Of a stretch of DNA of 64,000 nucleotides, positions 54,640 through 64,000 are shown piece after piece. The stretch is from positions 434,001 to 498,000 of the forward strand of contig JAQWSU010000006.1 in the NCBI GenBank assembly GCA_029243025.1. The letters are read 5' to 3'. Source of the DNA: Pirellulaceae bacterium (lineage in GTDB: Bacteria; Planctomycetota; Planctomycetia; Pirellulales; Pirellulaceae). Position numbers and translations under genes: made by a program. The first letter of the stretch is position 1. Every line of letters starts with the position of its first letter. The notes under the pieces are model-generated. The model saw only the letters and a program-made list of their open reading frames with translations. It did not search any database and was not told the origin of the DNA.

Positions 54640-55734
54640 ATGAGTATTGCCGAAGATTTACCGGCACTCCCGGATGAGGAATGGAATCGGCGTTTTCGTC
54701 GTCGGTTGCTGGGCTGGTTTCGGAAAAATGCCCGCGATCTGCCGTGGCGTCGCTCGCAGGATCCTTACCCGATTTGGGTGAGCGAGATCATGCTGCAGCA
54801 AACCCAAGTGGAAACGGTCAAACCGTATTTTAAGCGATTTATCGAGCGTTTCCCCAACGTCCTGGCCCTTGCGAAGGCTGACGAGCAAGAGGTGCTGCAG
54901 TTGTGGGAAGGACTTGGTTACTACCGTCGAGCACGTCAATTGCACCGTGCGGCCAAAATCGTTCGGGATGAATATCAGGGACAATTTCCGCGGGATCCGG
55001 TTGATGTGATCGCGTTACCAGGAATTGGTCGCTACACGGCGGGGGCCATTCTTTCGATCGCCTTTGATGATCGTCAGCCGATTGTCGAAGGAAATACGAT
55101 TCGAGTTTACAGTCGTCTGCTTGCCTATCAACAAGATCCACGTTCCTCGGCCGGACAACGGCTCTTATGGGCTTTTGCCGCCTCAATTCTGCCACAACGC
55201 AAGGCGGGCCAACTCAATCAAGCGTTGATGGAGTTGGGCAGCGAACTGTGTCGTCCGCGATCACCGCAGTGCGATTGCTGCCCAGTCAACGAACTGTGCC
55301 CAACCAACGCTCACGGTTGGCAAGAAAAGATTCCGGTGGCTGGAAAGAAAGTCGCCTACGAAGATTTGCACGAGGTTGCTGTCGTGGTGCAACGTCGCGG
55401 TATGATCTTGATCCGTCAGTGTGCCGAAGGTGAACGGTGGGCTGGACTTTGGGACTTTCCTCGATTTTCGGTCAGAGAGGGGCAGAGCCTGCCTGCACAG
55501 ATCCCTGAACAAGTGCGGGGACTCACGGGTGTTACGGTGGGCGGTTGCCGTTTGCTAACCGAGATGAAGCATGTAGTGACGCGCTACCGGATCACGCTTA
55601 GCTGTTTTCAAGCGGATTATCAATCGGGTCGCAAACTTCCCGGAACCGATTGCCAGTGGATTAAGCCAAATCAGCTGTCTGACTTTCCGCTCAGTGTCAC
55701 CGGACGCAAGATAAGCAAGATGGTCAAAAGTTGA
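54640..55734 (+). CDS. mutY: A/G-specific adenine DNA glycosylase
   Basis: 364 residues. It removes adenine mispaired with 8-oxoguanine. The catalytic Glu is E49 (WVSEIMLQQTQVETV), followed by the helix-hairpin-helix LPGIGRYTAGAI, the Fe-S cluster cysteines in CRPRSPQCDCCPVNELC (Cx6Cx2Cx5C) and a C-terminal Nudix-like domain (EVAVVVQRRGMILIRQ to HVVTRYRITLSCF). The second catalytic residue, Asp138 in E. coli (LDGNV), is Glu here (E150 in PIVEGNTIRV), at the same 101-residue distance from the first. It is divergent from the selenoprotein gene, with 128 bases between. Confidence 0.95.
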   Translation: MSIAEDLPALPDEEWNRRFRRRLLGWFRKNARDLPWRRSQDPYPIWVSEIMLQQTQVETVKPYFKRFIERFPNVLALAKADEQEVLQLWEGLGYYRRARQLHRAAKIVRDEYQGQFPRDPVDVIALPGIGRYTAGAILSIAFDDRQPIVEGNTIRVYSRLLAYQQDPRSSAGQRLLWAFAASILPQRKAGQLNQALMELGSELCRPRSPQCDCCPVNELCPTNAHGWQEKIPVAGKKVAYEDLHEVAVVVQRRGMILIRQCAEGERWAGLWDFPRFSVREGQSLPAQIPEQVRGLTGVTVGGCRLLTEMKHVVTRYRITLSCFQADYQSGRKLPGTDCQWIKPNQLSDFPLSVTGRKISKMVKS

Positions 55735-55802
55735 CGTTTCCTGGCAGGGTATTCCAACCGTTTGAGAGTGCTTGTCTTAGAGTGCTTGAGTTGTCGGCCT
55801 TG

Positions 55803-56582
55803 TCACTTCATCAGTTCATCGACCGATGCACCGATATCGGGTTGGGCCATGAGACGTTCACCAACCAGGATGGCGTTGACTCCGGCGTCCTCCAGCATTC
55901 GCACATCACTTTGGCGATGGATACCACTTTCACCGACCAACAGGCATTCGGCGGGAATCTTTTCTCGCATCCGCACGGTGTGATTCAAGTCGACTTCAAA
56001 CGTTCGGAGGTCTCGGTTGTTGACCCCAATCAGTGTGGCACCTGCTTCGAGTACGCGATCAAGATTTTCGGGTTCGTAAAATTCAACCAGTGGGGTGAGT
56101 CCCAGTTCAACCGCTTCGTTGTGTAACTTTCGTAAATGGCAATCGTCCAGGCATTCTGCAATCAAGAGAACGGCGTCAGCGCCGGCAACACGCGCTTCCA
56201 GCAATTGATAAGTGTCGAGAATGAAGTCCTTTCGCAGCAACGGCGTCGAAACAGTCTGTCGGATTTGAGAGAGGTATTGCAGGGATCCTTGAAAATAGCT
56301 CTCGTCCGTCAAAACACTGATGCACGTTGCTCCGTGATCGGCATAGATGGAAGCGATCTGTTGAGGTTGGAAATCCTCTCGGATGATACCTTTGGACGGG
56401 CTCGCCTTTTTGACTTCTGCAATCAACTTGATGCGACCCTTGGCAGCTAGTGCATCGAAGAAGGGCCGCACGGGGGGAGCTTGATCGAGAGCTTGACGCA
56501 ATTGCGATTCGGGAACGCGTTCTTTGGCCGTTTCGATTTCAAGCCGCTTGGTAGCGACAATTTTGTCAAGGATGGTGGGCAC
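55803..56582 (-). CDS. trpC: Indole-3-glycerol phosphate synthase
   Basis: About 259 residues from the GTG at 56582, preceded by AGGATCC; the frame extends to 56669 but would overlap purH and is not family-like. It closes the indole ring in tryptophan synthesis. TIM-barrel motifs: IKLIAEVKKASPSKG, CISVLTDESYFQGSL, TPLLRKDFILDTYQ, AVLLIAECL, LIGVNNRDLRTFEVD, LLVGESGI and AILVGERLM. It is just downstream of purH; the spacing of 34 bases suggests co-transcription. Confidence 0.95.
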   Translation of the reverse strand: MPTILDKIVATKRLEIETAKERVPESQLRQALDQAPPVRPFFDALAAKGRIKLIAEVKKASPSKGIIREDFQPQQIASIYADHGATCISVLTDESYFQGSLQYLSQIRQTVSTPLLRKDFILDTYQLLEARVAGADAVLLIAECLDDCHLRKLHNEAVELGLTPLVEFYEPENLDRVLEAGATLIGVNNRDLRTFEVDLNHTVRMREKIPAECLLVGESGIHRQSDVRMLEDAGVNAILVGERLMAQPDIGASVDELMK

Positions 56583-56616
56583 GACGGATCCTGCGTTTCG
56601 AATGCTGAAAAAATCT

Positions 56617-58191
56617 TTAGTGTTTAAAATGTCGCTTCCCAGTGAAGACCATGGGCAGTTGGTGTTCATCGCAGGCCGCGATCACTTCACTATCACGTTT
56701 AGAGCCGCCGGGTTGAATGATAGCGGCAACACCTGCTTGAGCGGCTCGATGAATTGAGTCGGGAAAGGGAAAGAATGCGTCGGAGGCAAGAACCGATCCG
56801 ACCGCTCGCTCGCCTGCCTTCTGCAGCGCGATTTCGACGGAATCGACGCGACTCATCTGGCCAGCGCCGGCGCCGCACAACGCCTGATTCTTGGTAACGA
56901 CGATCGCGTTACTCTTGACGTGCCGCACCACCGCCCAGCTGAAACGAATTTCGTCGACGAGCGGCGCATCGGGTTGCGTTGTTGTTGCGATTGTCCAATC
57001 ATCGTATTGATCAGGGAGCGTGTCCGAAGCTTGGACCAATACGCCACCGCTGATGTGTCGCAGACTCATCGTTGCCGTGACGTCGCCAAAATCGCCGATT
57101 TCCATCAGGCGTACGTTCGACTTCCATTTCGGCCGGGTGGTGAGGATTTCTACCGCGGCTGGATCGAAATGAGGCGCCACAATCGCTTCAATAAAAAGGC
57201 CTGGTGTTGCGAGTACCGCAGCGGTTGCAACATCTACCTTTCGGTTGAAGGCCAGAATCGATCCGAACGCACTGACAGGATCACCGTCTAACGCTTTTTG
57301 GACTGCGTCTACCAGCGATTCTGCGGACGCACAGCCACAAGGGTTGTTGTGTTTGATTACCACAGCAGCGGCTTGTGGCAGCGAACGCACGATCGATATC
57401 GCGCTGTCTAGATCTAACAGGTTGTTGTACGACAGCTCTTTGCCGTTCAGTTGTCGGGCTGAAATTAAGCTCGGACCTTCCGTCTTTCCGTCACTGTAAA
57501 GAGCCGCTCCTTGATGCGGGTTTTCGCCATATCGGAGCATTGATTTACGCTGAAGTTGGATGTTGAGCTGTTCCGGCAGGGATTCCTCCCCCTTGCTTAA
57601 CTGTTGGCTGAAGTACTGACTGATGGCGGAGTCATAAGCGGCGGTTCGAGCGAATGCCGCGCCGGCTAATTTCTGGCGTTGTTCAAAGCTGGTCGAACCC
57701 GAATCTTGGACTGACTGAAGGATGTCCGCGTATTGCTCCGGTGCGGTCGCAATCGTTACAAACGAATGATTTTTGGCAGCCGCTCGGACGAGGCTCGGAC
57801 CACCAATGTCGATCTGTTCGATCGCCTCCGGCATGGTCACGCCTTCGCGGGCAACGGTTGCCTCGAATGGATACAGATTAACTGCGACCAGTTCAAACGA
57901 TGCGATGCCGTGGCTATCAATCCCCTGCATATCGTCTTCTCGGTCGTGTCGGCAGAGGATCCCACCGAAAATCTTCGGGTGAAGCGTCTTGAGTCGGCCG
58001 TCCATCATTTCAGGAAAACCCGTGTAGGCAGAGATATCACGGACTTCGATTCCATTCTCGCGTAGGTGTTGGGCGGTGCCACCTGTGCTGAAGATCTCGA
58101 CACCGGCAGATGCCAATCCCTTGGCAAACTCGGCAAGGCCGAGTTTGTCACTCACACTAATCAAAGCCCGACTTATTCGCGGAGAATCCAT
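56617..58191 (-). CDS. purH: Bifunctional AICAR transformylase/IMP cyclohydrolase
   Basis: 524 residues from the ATG at 58191; a TTG 14 codons upstream is an alternative. It performs the last two steps of IMP synthesis. The N-terminal cyclohydrolase has [34 protein letters not shown] and [22 protein letters not shown]. The transformylase half has [37 protein letters not shown] and [12 protein letters not shown] near the C-terminus. It sits with trpC on the minus strand. Confidence 0.97.
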   Translation of the reverse strand: MDSPRISRALISVSDKLGLAEFAKGLASAGVEIFSTGGTAQHLRENGIEVRDISAYTGFPEMMDGRLKTLHPKIFGGILCRHDREDDMQGIDSHGIASFELVAVNLYPFEATVAREGVTMPEAIEQIDIGGPSLVRAAAKNHSFVTIATAPEQYADILQSVQDSGSTSFEQRQKLAGAAFARTAAYDSAISQYFSQQLSKGEESLPEQLNIQLQRKSMLRYGENPHQGAALYSDGKTEGPSLISARQLNGKELSYNNLLDLDSAISIVRSLPQAAAVVIKHNNPCGCASAESLVDAVQKALDGDPVSAFGSILAFNRKVDVATAAVLATPGLFIEAIVAPHFDPAAVEILTTRPKWKSNVRLMEIGDFGDVTATMSLRHISGGVLVQASDTLPDQYDDWTIATTTQPDAPLVDEIRFSWAVVRHVKSNAIVVTKNQALCGAGAGQMSRVDSVEIALQKAGERAVGSVLASDAFFPFPDSIHRAAQAGVAAIIQPGGSKRDSEVIAACDEHQLPMVFTGKRHFKH

Positions 58192-58423
58192 AGGTCGTCT
58201 TTCCAAAGCAAGATCAAAAAGAAGGTCGTTCAACGGACCTGATTGTCGGCTTCTTCAGACTTTGGTCAACTCCCCGCGCCAGTGGCCAACCGCTGACGGG
58301 CGAGCGGATCCTGAAATGCAAGTCGAGGATAGGGGTCCGAGTGACCGTCTACTTAAGACCGAGCGGATGGGCCAAACTGGGCACGCGGGGCTTGCTTCGA
58401 GCTGGGTTCGAAAAATCGACGGG

Positions 58424-60121
58424 CTACCCGAATGGATCCTCACCGTCACCCGCTCCGAATGGATTCCCTTCGTCTGCGTCATCCGCTCCGAATGGATCCT
58501 CACCGTCACCCGCTCCGAATGGATCCCCTTCGTCTGCGTCACCCGCTCCGAATGGATCCTCGCCGTCACCCGCTCCGAATGGATCCCCTTCGTCTGCGTC
58601 ACCCGCTCCGAATGGGTCGTCATCTCCGGCGGCCGGATTATTCAGCCTGCCGGCGTCGGGCGTGGGTGGACTAAATTCGTCGCGACTCGCTCCGGAATCA
58701 GAAGCCGGTTGATTTGCTTGCTTCGTTTTGTCTGTGGTGGGTTGAGGGAGTGAAGCATGAATCGTTGGCAAGGGGGCATGTATCTCTCGCAGGCACTGGA
58801 TAGTTCCATCACTTGCTGCCAGATAGATGCGGTCAGTCAGACGGTTCGTGATCGGCAAGTCATATCCCGATACGTCCAACGACATCACTCGACCGCCCGT
58901 TTTCGGATCGAGACCATGCATCACACCTTGTTGATCGAGAACGTACAAACGCGTGTCACTGGCGGCGACGATGCGTTTGATACCGGTCACCAGCCATTGC
59001 TGGAAACCATCGGAGCTTCCAACGGCATGTAAGTTGCCAAATTCGGTAATCGCGTAAATCCGCTCATTGTCACTGAATAGCGATTCGTGGATCGGTTCTC
59101 CTGTGGCATATTGCCACTCGATTTCACCATCGCCTTCGTCAAGGCAGTAGATGAATCCGTCCGATGATCCGACAGCTAAGCGATCTGGTTTGACGAATAC
59201 TGTTTGTCCGTGAATCGGTCCGCTTGTGCGAACCATATACTGGACTTCGGGTTTCTTCTCGATATTGCATACGTAGGCGCGGCCACCCTCGGTGGGCCAA
59301 CTGATTGTACGAGGACTTGCCGTGATCGGAGCGGAAACTTGGCTGCCTGAGTGATAGTACCAAGTGGGTCGTTGGTAAGGTAGCTGATCGGGCTTGCGAA
59401 CAGGATCGTCCTCACTCGGTAGCCAATGTCCTTCAATTTGACCATTGCTTGTGGGAGCGAATGCTAGTTTTTGGGTGAGCACGGGTCCAATGATGGGATT
59501 ATTCTGAAGAGATCGTTTCCAGACTTGTTCCCCCGTTTCACGCTCCAGCAGATACAAACTCGATCCGTTGATCACGGAAACGTACTTGTCGTTTGCGGCA
59601 GGATTCAACGTTTGATAACTCGGTCGACCGACGAGAATGGCCCACAATGTTTGCCCATTTTCCGCGTCGATAGCCTGAACGGTTCCGGAGTTCGTTTGAA
59701 TGTAGAGAACGCTTCTCGGAACCCGCTTTTCTTCAATCGTTGTTTGATATCCACGTGCGTCGAGGCGAATCTTTTCTTTTTCTGCGAGTCGAGCTGCCTC
59801 GGCGTCACCGATCGCTTTGCCGTCTCGACCGAGATCGATCGCACTAAACCGTCGGATGCCCTTGTCGTACTTCACTTCGTAAACAGGGTAAGAATTCGCG
59901 AGATAATCCTCATAGGAATCGAGGCCGAGCAGCTGGAGATGAGCGTTTGCCGCCGCAGATCGATCGCGATCGAGCTCGGCTTGGGACGTCCAAGCGACTT
60001 CTAGACCGGCTCGTCGGTAGTCGGTTGGGCCGGAAAACGACCTTCTCAGCTGGCCCCAGGCGCTGCTGCAAACCAGGAGGAGAAAAGGCAATACGAGACA
60101 CGATTTGTGGTAGCGAAGCAT
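58424..60121 (-). CDS. Secreted PQQ-like propeller with DPFG repeats
   Basis: About 565 residues from the ATG at 60121, which has TGAGG upstream. A signal peptide (LPFLLLVCSSAWGQ) is followed by a helical stretch and a PQQ-type beta-propeller: YIQTNSGTVQAIDAENGQTLWAI, SLYLLERETGEQVWKRSL, GFIYCLDEGDGEIEWQYATG, LYVLDQQGVMHGLDPKTGGRV. The C-terminus is three copies of a 20-residue unit of acidic DPFGAGD(A/G)D(E)G type, a tail also seen in planctomycete secreted proteins. It may bind or scaffold other proteins like BamB; an enzymatic role is not supported. Confidence 0.85.
   Translation of the reverse strand: MLRYHKSCLVLPFLLLVCSSAWGQLRRSFSGPTDYRRAGLEVAWTSQAELDRDRSAAANAHLQLLGLDSYEDYLANSYPVYEVKYDKGIRRFSAIDLGRDGKAIGDAEAARLAEKEKIRLDARGYQTTIEEKRVPRSVLYIQTNSGTVQAIDAENGQTLWAILVGRPSYQTLNPAANDKYVSVINGSSLYLLERETGEQVWKRSLQNNPIIGPVLTQKLAFAPTSNGQIEGHWLPSEDDPVRKPDQLPYQRPTWYYHSGSQVSAPITASPRTISWPTEGGRAYVCNIEKKPEVQYMVRTSGPIHGQTVFVKPDRLAVGSSDGFIYCLDEGDGEIEWQYATGEPIHESLFSDNERIYAITEFGNLHAVGSSDGFQQWLVTGIKRIVAASDTRLYVLDQQGVMHGLDPKTGGRVMSLDVSGYDLPITNRLTDRIYLAASDGTIQCLREIHAPLPTIHASLPQPTTDKTKQANQPASDSGASRDEFSPPTPDAGRLNNPAAGDDDPFGAGDADEGDPFGAGDGEDPFGAGDADEGDPFGAGDGEDPFGADDADEGNPFGAGDGEDPFG
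58432..58614 (-). repeat. 60-base tandem repeat, three copies
   Basis: Three near-identical 60-base units in the 3' end of the propeller-protein gene, each coding 20 residues of the acidic Gly-Asp-rich, DPFGAGD-type repeat. Copies differ at only a few bases, suggesting recent expansion or gene conversion. Confidence 0.95.
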
Positions 60122-60596
60122 GAATAACCTCAAACACATCGGGCCCAGATAGGCCGAATTGCTAGACTAAGCCGCCATGCGGCCGATGAAGGACGCCGAA
60201 ATCTGCACGATTCTCGAGTCCCTCGTCCGTTCCGGTGTCCTTTCATGATAGTCGATCGGGCCATTCAATTCCGGGAAAAACACCGATTCGGCGGCAGATC
60301 GGCAAAAGCGACCTGCTTGTGTTTCGGATGCTTAACGGTTATCCCGTTGGGGGGCCCATGGACCGGTGGCCGCGGCGAATCTACGATGGGAGATCGTAAA
60401 AATCATCAAACAAAAGACGCTGGTGCGGAAGACAGTTGGTACTGAGCCGAAAGTGAATGCCGAATTTCAGGCCTTAAGGCGACCGTCGCCGAAGGGGCTT
60501 TCAGCAAGCTTCTCGATTCGCGAATTGTTGTTTTCGACGGCTAACCTGTCCATTTTATCGTACCCGACCCATTTATACGTGTAAGAGGAGTAGGGA
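60122..60596. other. 475-base spacer before the large unknown gene
   Basis: Divergent spacer between the propeller gene and the large gene. The short frames in it have no protein-like composition. It ends with a strong AAGAGGAGTAGGGA ribosome-binding site for the next gene. I could not place a convincing promoter or RNA element. Confidence 0.5.
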
Positions 60597-63500
60597 ATGG
60601 AGCTTCGAGATCTTGGTCCCGACGGCCAGCAAGCTCTCGAACAGACTCTGGGCTACCTGAATTTCTCGTCTGGAGCGTCTGACAATCAGTTTTTGCTGAA
60701 TTTGAATCAGCTATTCGCTCTGATTGAAGACCAGCTCTTGTCAGATGCCGCTCCCGCCCACCGGCGTCTCAAGACGGAGCCCGTGCCGAATTGGCAGGTC
60801 GTTGGAACGCTTTGGCGCGAAAAACTGGCCGAATTGACGGGAGTCGTACCGGCATTTGAGGACACGACCCAAGTGGTCGCGGTCTTGAATCTTCTCTTGG
60901 ATCATGTGGTCCCCGGAGTTCGTGATTTCCATCGTGATCTGTTGTTTCATCAGTCCGACAATGCTTTGCTCACCCCGTTGCTGATCGGCCGGATTTGCGA
61001 AGTTGTATTGCGACAGGGGGCACCTTGGGACGAGATCGATCGAATTACCGAGTCTGCGATCCGCGAGTTGAATGACTACGTGGGTTACCGTCCGGTCGCC
61101 GTATTGGAATCGCGCGTTCTCGAGCCCTATCCTCATGAAAAAGTGAGGCCCATTCCGCTTTTCATCCAAGGAGTGGGAGTAGCTCATGGTCCCTACCAAG
61201 AAGTCATCGCGCTTGCCCTGAAGATCATTAACGAAATTGACCCCATGGTGTTGCAGGCGGCCTGTTTCGTACCAGAGCATCTCGAGGAATTGGCTCTCGA
61301 TCCTCGAGCCTATGACTTTGAACATCCTGTGAACAAAAGGCCGAATTACCATTTTGGGCAATGGGATCCACACTCGATTGACAACCGCGGTTTCTATAAC
61401 CGATTCGTGATTCAACAAGTGACGCTCGACGCGTTGATGAATCGGATTGGATCGACACACAAGATTCCCGATAAAGAAGTGAAATTCGAAGCTGCTGCGG
61501 TACTCGTTGGAACCATTTTGATGGCATCCGGAGTCAGCGGTACGGGGCCGGATTTTCATGACTCGAGCATCACGCTGGGGAATTTGCTCCCGCGCATTGC
61601 GACTTTCCGAGACGTGTTTTATGAGCAGTTGATCGACCAACTTCAGCAACATGATCCAAAGCACGCTGAGCGACTGGTGGAAGAGTCACAAAGGTTGCGG
61701 CAACCGTTTGGTGCAGCCCGACAGCATCTCAACTCGCAATTGACTCGCCAGCGAGCGTCACAACTCGAACATGTTCGCTTAGCCAGTTTATTTGCCAGAA
61801 TGGGATATCCCGAAGCAGCCCAACGGCAGATTAATTCGCTGCCCGTGACCTCGGCCAGAATGCTTTGCCGCATTGATTGCAACCTGACCTTGAGTCAGCG
61901 TGATATCGATGACGGCAACCTGATACGAGCCGAGCAGTGGCTTGATGATACCCGCGAGTTGCTCACTCGTGGCATTCAGTGCGGAGCGGTAATCGACCCT
62001 TGGAATATTTTGGGTTTCGACGGCAACTTCAGTCTGTTCCCGGCGATGGAGAATAGCATTCACGATCATCGCGTGGACGAAATGCTGGAGCTGATTGACG
62101 AGGTATTTGAAACGTATGGCCGACTTTGGAGTGCGGCAGCAGCCTCGGATGATCAAGAGTTAGGCGATCAGGTGAACGCGAAATTTAAAGAATTTGCTCG
62201 CTGGTGGCATCAATTTGCCGTGCACGAAGTGAGTTGTGTTGACGCTTCTGATTGCCTGGAATTGCATCGCGCGGCCGAGGATGTGGTCGATGCATTGAAT
62301 CATTGGCATAAGGCAGGTGAAGCCACAGGAGCCATCCGTTTTTGGGCTCCTTATGTCGAACGCTTTGATGCGCCTCGGGCCTATGCCATGGTGATTGAAA
62401 TGCTGTTGGATCGTCGCGACGTGGTTGCAGCGCGTGCACTCCTGATTCATTGGCTGGGTCAAGCCGATGTTACGCCTCTGGAGCAAGGTGAGGATTCATT
62501 TCATCGGCTGTCGATGCGATGGTTACTGGAAGTTTTGGGACTGAAGCCCAAGTCCGGAGCATCGATCGATGTGCCGGGTCCGGCGCCGCCGGAAACCTGG
62601 AGACGCGTGCAGAAATTCTTTGATTACATGGAGGCAAACGCCGGAGATTATTGGCATGTGCCTCCATTCGGACTTGGCGGTGCTGATGAAACCTCTGATG
62701 GCCCGGATGGCTCCGAGAACTCCGATGAGCCGTTCATGGATGATGAGGAGGAAGATCAGGACGATGAAGATGATCTGTTCGGAGCGGCCTACGAAGATGT
62801 CGTCTACCGTGATAGTACTGATGACGGTATCGAAGGAAGCCTGTTCGACTCGGGAGGGGGAAATGATGATCAGCTTGACCTATTGCATGATCAAATTGCG
62901 GGACGGCTCTCTTTCCTTAATTCTCTTGCGCGGCTACGACGAATTGCAGCACTTGCGTGGATGCTGGCCCCTGCCGATGGGGACGATGGTGGGCAGTGGT
63001 TTGAGGAGAGTTTGAAGCATTGGTTGCAGCACGGTGCTCAAATTCGCGAGTCACTCGAGCGACTATTGGCCGAGGTCAGTCGATATCGACTAGGAAGACC
63101 CTCCCACGATTATCTATCGATGGCTGAATTCGATCGCGAGCGCATGATTAAAGAGTCGCTGATGGAACATGTCATCGGTGCCAGTGTTGAAATCAGCCAA
63201 ACAGATCAGTTCATCCACTGTGCCTTGCGACATTCGGAAATTGACCTGCCAGCCGATCAGGCGGCCGCCATTCGTTTGCTCAGAAGTGCCATTCAAGGAC
63301 AGCAAGCCGAAACGGAAGTTGCCTGGGCCGAATTGAAAACGGCTCTCAGTACGGAGCCGATTCTGTATGTTCCTCTTGTGCGGGGTGGGAATCCAAGGAA
63401 TATCGTAGAAGTTCGTAACCGACAGCAAATGCTGCGAGTCCTTTTGGCTTGGTTGCCTCGCCTGGGTTTGCTCACCGAGACCCGCGACCTGATCGACGTG

Positions 63501-64000
63501 GTGCGAACGATGGAGCGATCAACACCTGCTGGACCCGGAGCGGTTACCGAATTCGATGATCTTTTTGAAGTCGGATTTCGTTCGCTTGTCGATTGTGTGA
63601 TTCGAGCGACCAATGTTAATGAGACCCAAGATTTGTCACCGACTGATGAAGTGGGTGACACCGGTCCCCAATTGGTCTCTTGCCTGGAGAGCATGACCGA
63701 ATCGATGCTGGTCACGTGGCTTTCTCACAGCAGGACTCTAAGACTATCGGTGTTGGAAAAGGTGAAAAGTGACGAAGCTTGGCAAGATCTCGTTCAATTC
63801 ATCAAGCGTTACGGGGAAGATCTGTTTACCCAACAGTTCCTGAGTCTGGCAAATGTTCGAAGCATCTTGTTTCAAGGAGTTGAAAACTGGTTGCTGCAGA
63901 TGGAGGAGGATTTGTCTGAAGGATGGAACTTCAAGCTGATTGAAGAGCTCGATAGCGTCATTTCTCGTGAAGAGGTGACCAAGCATATGACCTTGGTACT
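60597..64000 (+). CDS. Very large protein of unknown function (5' part)
   Basis: At least 1134 residues, open to the window edge. The ATG at 60597 has a strong GAGGAG site. It begins MELRDLGPDGQQALEQTLGY and appears soluble and mostly helical, with an HDS/HDP-like pattern near SVSGTGPDFHDSSITLGN but no family I recognise. An acidic, low-complexity segment lies at about residues 715-735 (MDDEEEDQDDEDDLF). No signal peptide is seen. It could be a conserved planctomycete cytoplasmic protein; nothing in the visible part shows an enzyme. Confidence 0.8.
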   Translation, partial: MELRDLGPDGQQALEQTLGYLNFSSGASDNQFLLNLNQLFALIEDQLLSDAAPAHRRLKTEPVPNWQVVGTLWREKLAELTGVVPAFEDTTQVVAVLNLLLDHVVPGVRDFHRDLLFHQSDNALLTPLLIGRICEVVLRQGAPWDEIDRITESAIRELNDYVGYRPVAVLESRVLEPYPHEKVRPIPLFIQGVGVAHGPYQEVIALALKIINEIDPMVLQAACFVPEHLEELALDPRAYDFEHPVNKRPNYHFGQWDPHSIDNRGFYNRFVIQQVTLDALMNRIGSTHKIPDKEVKFEAAAVLVGTILMASGVSGTGPDFHDSSITLGNLLPRIATFRDVFYEQLIDQLQQHDPKHAERLVEESQRLRQPFGAARQHLNSQLTRQRASQLEHVRLASLFARMGYPEAAQRQINSLPVTSARMLCRIDCNLTLSQRDIDDGNLIRAEQWLDDTRELLTRGIQCGAVIDPWNILGFDGNFSLFPAMENSIHDHRVDEMLELIDEVFETYGRLWSAAAASDDQELGDQVNAKFKEFARWWHQFAVHEVSCVDASDCLELHRAAEDVVDALNHWHKAGEATGAIRFWAPYVERFDAPRAYAMVIEMLLDRRDVVAARALLIHWLGQADVTPLEQGEDSFHRLSMRWLLEVLGLKPKSGASIDVPGPAPPETWRRVQKFFDYMEANAGDYWHVPPFGLGGADETSDGPDGSENSDEPFMDDEEEDQDDEDDLFGAAYEDVVYRDSTDDGIEGSLFDSGGGNDDQLDLLHDQIAGRLSFLNSLARLRRIAALAWMLAPADGDDGGQWFEESLKHWLQHGAQIRESLERLLAEVSRYRLGRPSHDYLSMAEFDRERMIKESLMEHVIGASVEISQTDQFIHCALRHSEIDLPADQAAAIRLLRSAIQGQQAETEVAWAELKTALSTEPILYVPLVRGGNPRNIVEVRNRQQMLRVLLAWLPRLGLLTETRDLIDVVRTMERSTPAGPGAVTEFDDLFEVGFRSLVDCVIRATNVNETQDLSPTDEVGDTGPQLVSCLESMTESMLVTWLSHSRTLRLSVLEKVKSDEAWQDLVQFIKRYGEDLFTQQFLSLANVRSILFQGVENWLLQMEEDLSEGWNFKLIEELDSVISREEVTKHMTLV

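Noticed and set aside
58432-58753. Plus-strand repetitive ORFs (225 and 123 codons)
   Set aside because: Shadow frames of the 60-base repeats in the propeller gene on the minus strand.
60741-61664. 307-codon minus-strand ORF
   Set aside because: Shadow of the large plus-strand gene, which has a strong ribosome-binding site and a long uninterrupted frame.

Overview
The window is a stretch of a planctomycete chromosome, most likely of the Pirellulales group (inference). Three things point there: the PVC-type small basic protein at 41956-42177, a secreted protein joining an SHD1 domain to a DUF1559-like domain, and a double-length tandem UvrA. Secreted HEAT-repeat and PQQ-propeller proteins with low-complexity tails fit the same picture. 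The genes are mostly single housekeeping genes or pairs, with few classical operons. I see no transposon, prophage, CRISPR array, rRNA or tRNA.

Layout. 1-7213 (minus strand): a replication block reading dnaA, dnaN, dciA, gyrB (gyrB runs off the left edge), without recF, with a candidate origin between dnaA and dnaN; then a cysteine desulfurase and a small membrane protein. 7214-9458: a doubtful ORF and an ScpB paralogue with a huge acidic tail. 9513-11714: hemA with a CcsA/HemX-like gene. 12136-17185: two secreted proteins, then a HEAT-repeat/pseudo-receiver protein overlapping a sigma-54 activator gene. 17293-24201: argH, carB, a DUF481 barrel and a methyltransferase. 24736-30715: a small surface-glycan cluster (sulfotransferase, glycosyltransferase, flippase, deacetylase-like protein). 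30812-40524: a large unknown protein, the 2369-residue double UvrA and a CBM9-like protein. 40548-49304: minus-strand genes including larA, the PVC small basic protein, a kinase, accD, a dead histidine phosphatase, rpe, a second scpB and a TIM-barrel isomerase. 49636-54048: S41 protease, MBL hydrolase, hemW and an EcsC-like gene. 54164-58191: an ArsC/Spx-like selenoprotein, mutY, trpC and purH. 58424-64000: a PQQ propeller protein with DPFG repeats, and the start of a very large unknown protein.

The most striking element is at 54164-54511. An apparently truncated 67-codon ORF extends upstream through one in-frame TGA to a 115-residue ArsC/Spx-like protein. The TGA falls exactly at the first Cys of the CxxC redox motif and is followed at once by a two-part stem-loop that fits the bacterial SECIS model. 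Other notable points are a DnaA lacking domains I/II and with altered Walker motifs, two ScpB paralogues, a duplicated unknown domain appended to the double UvrA, a histidine phosphatase that has lost its catalytic histidines, and a MutY with Asp replaced by Glu at the catalytic position.
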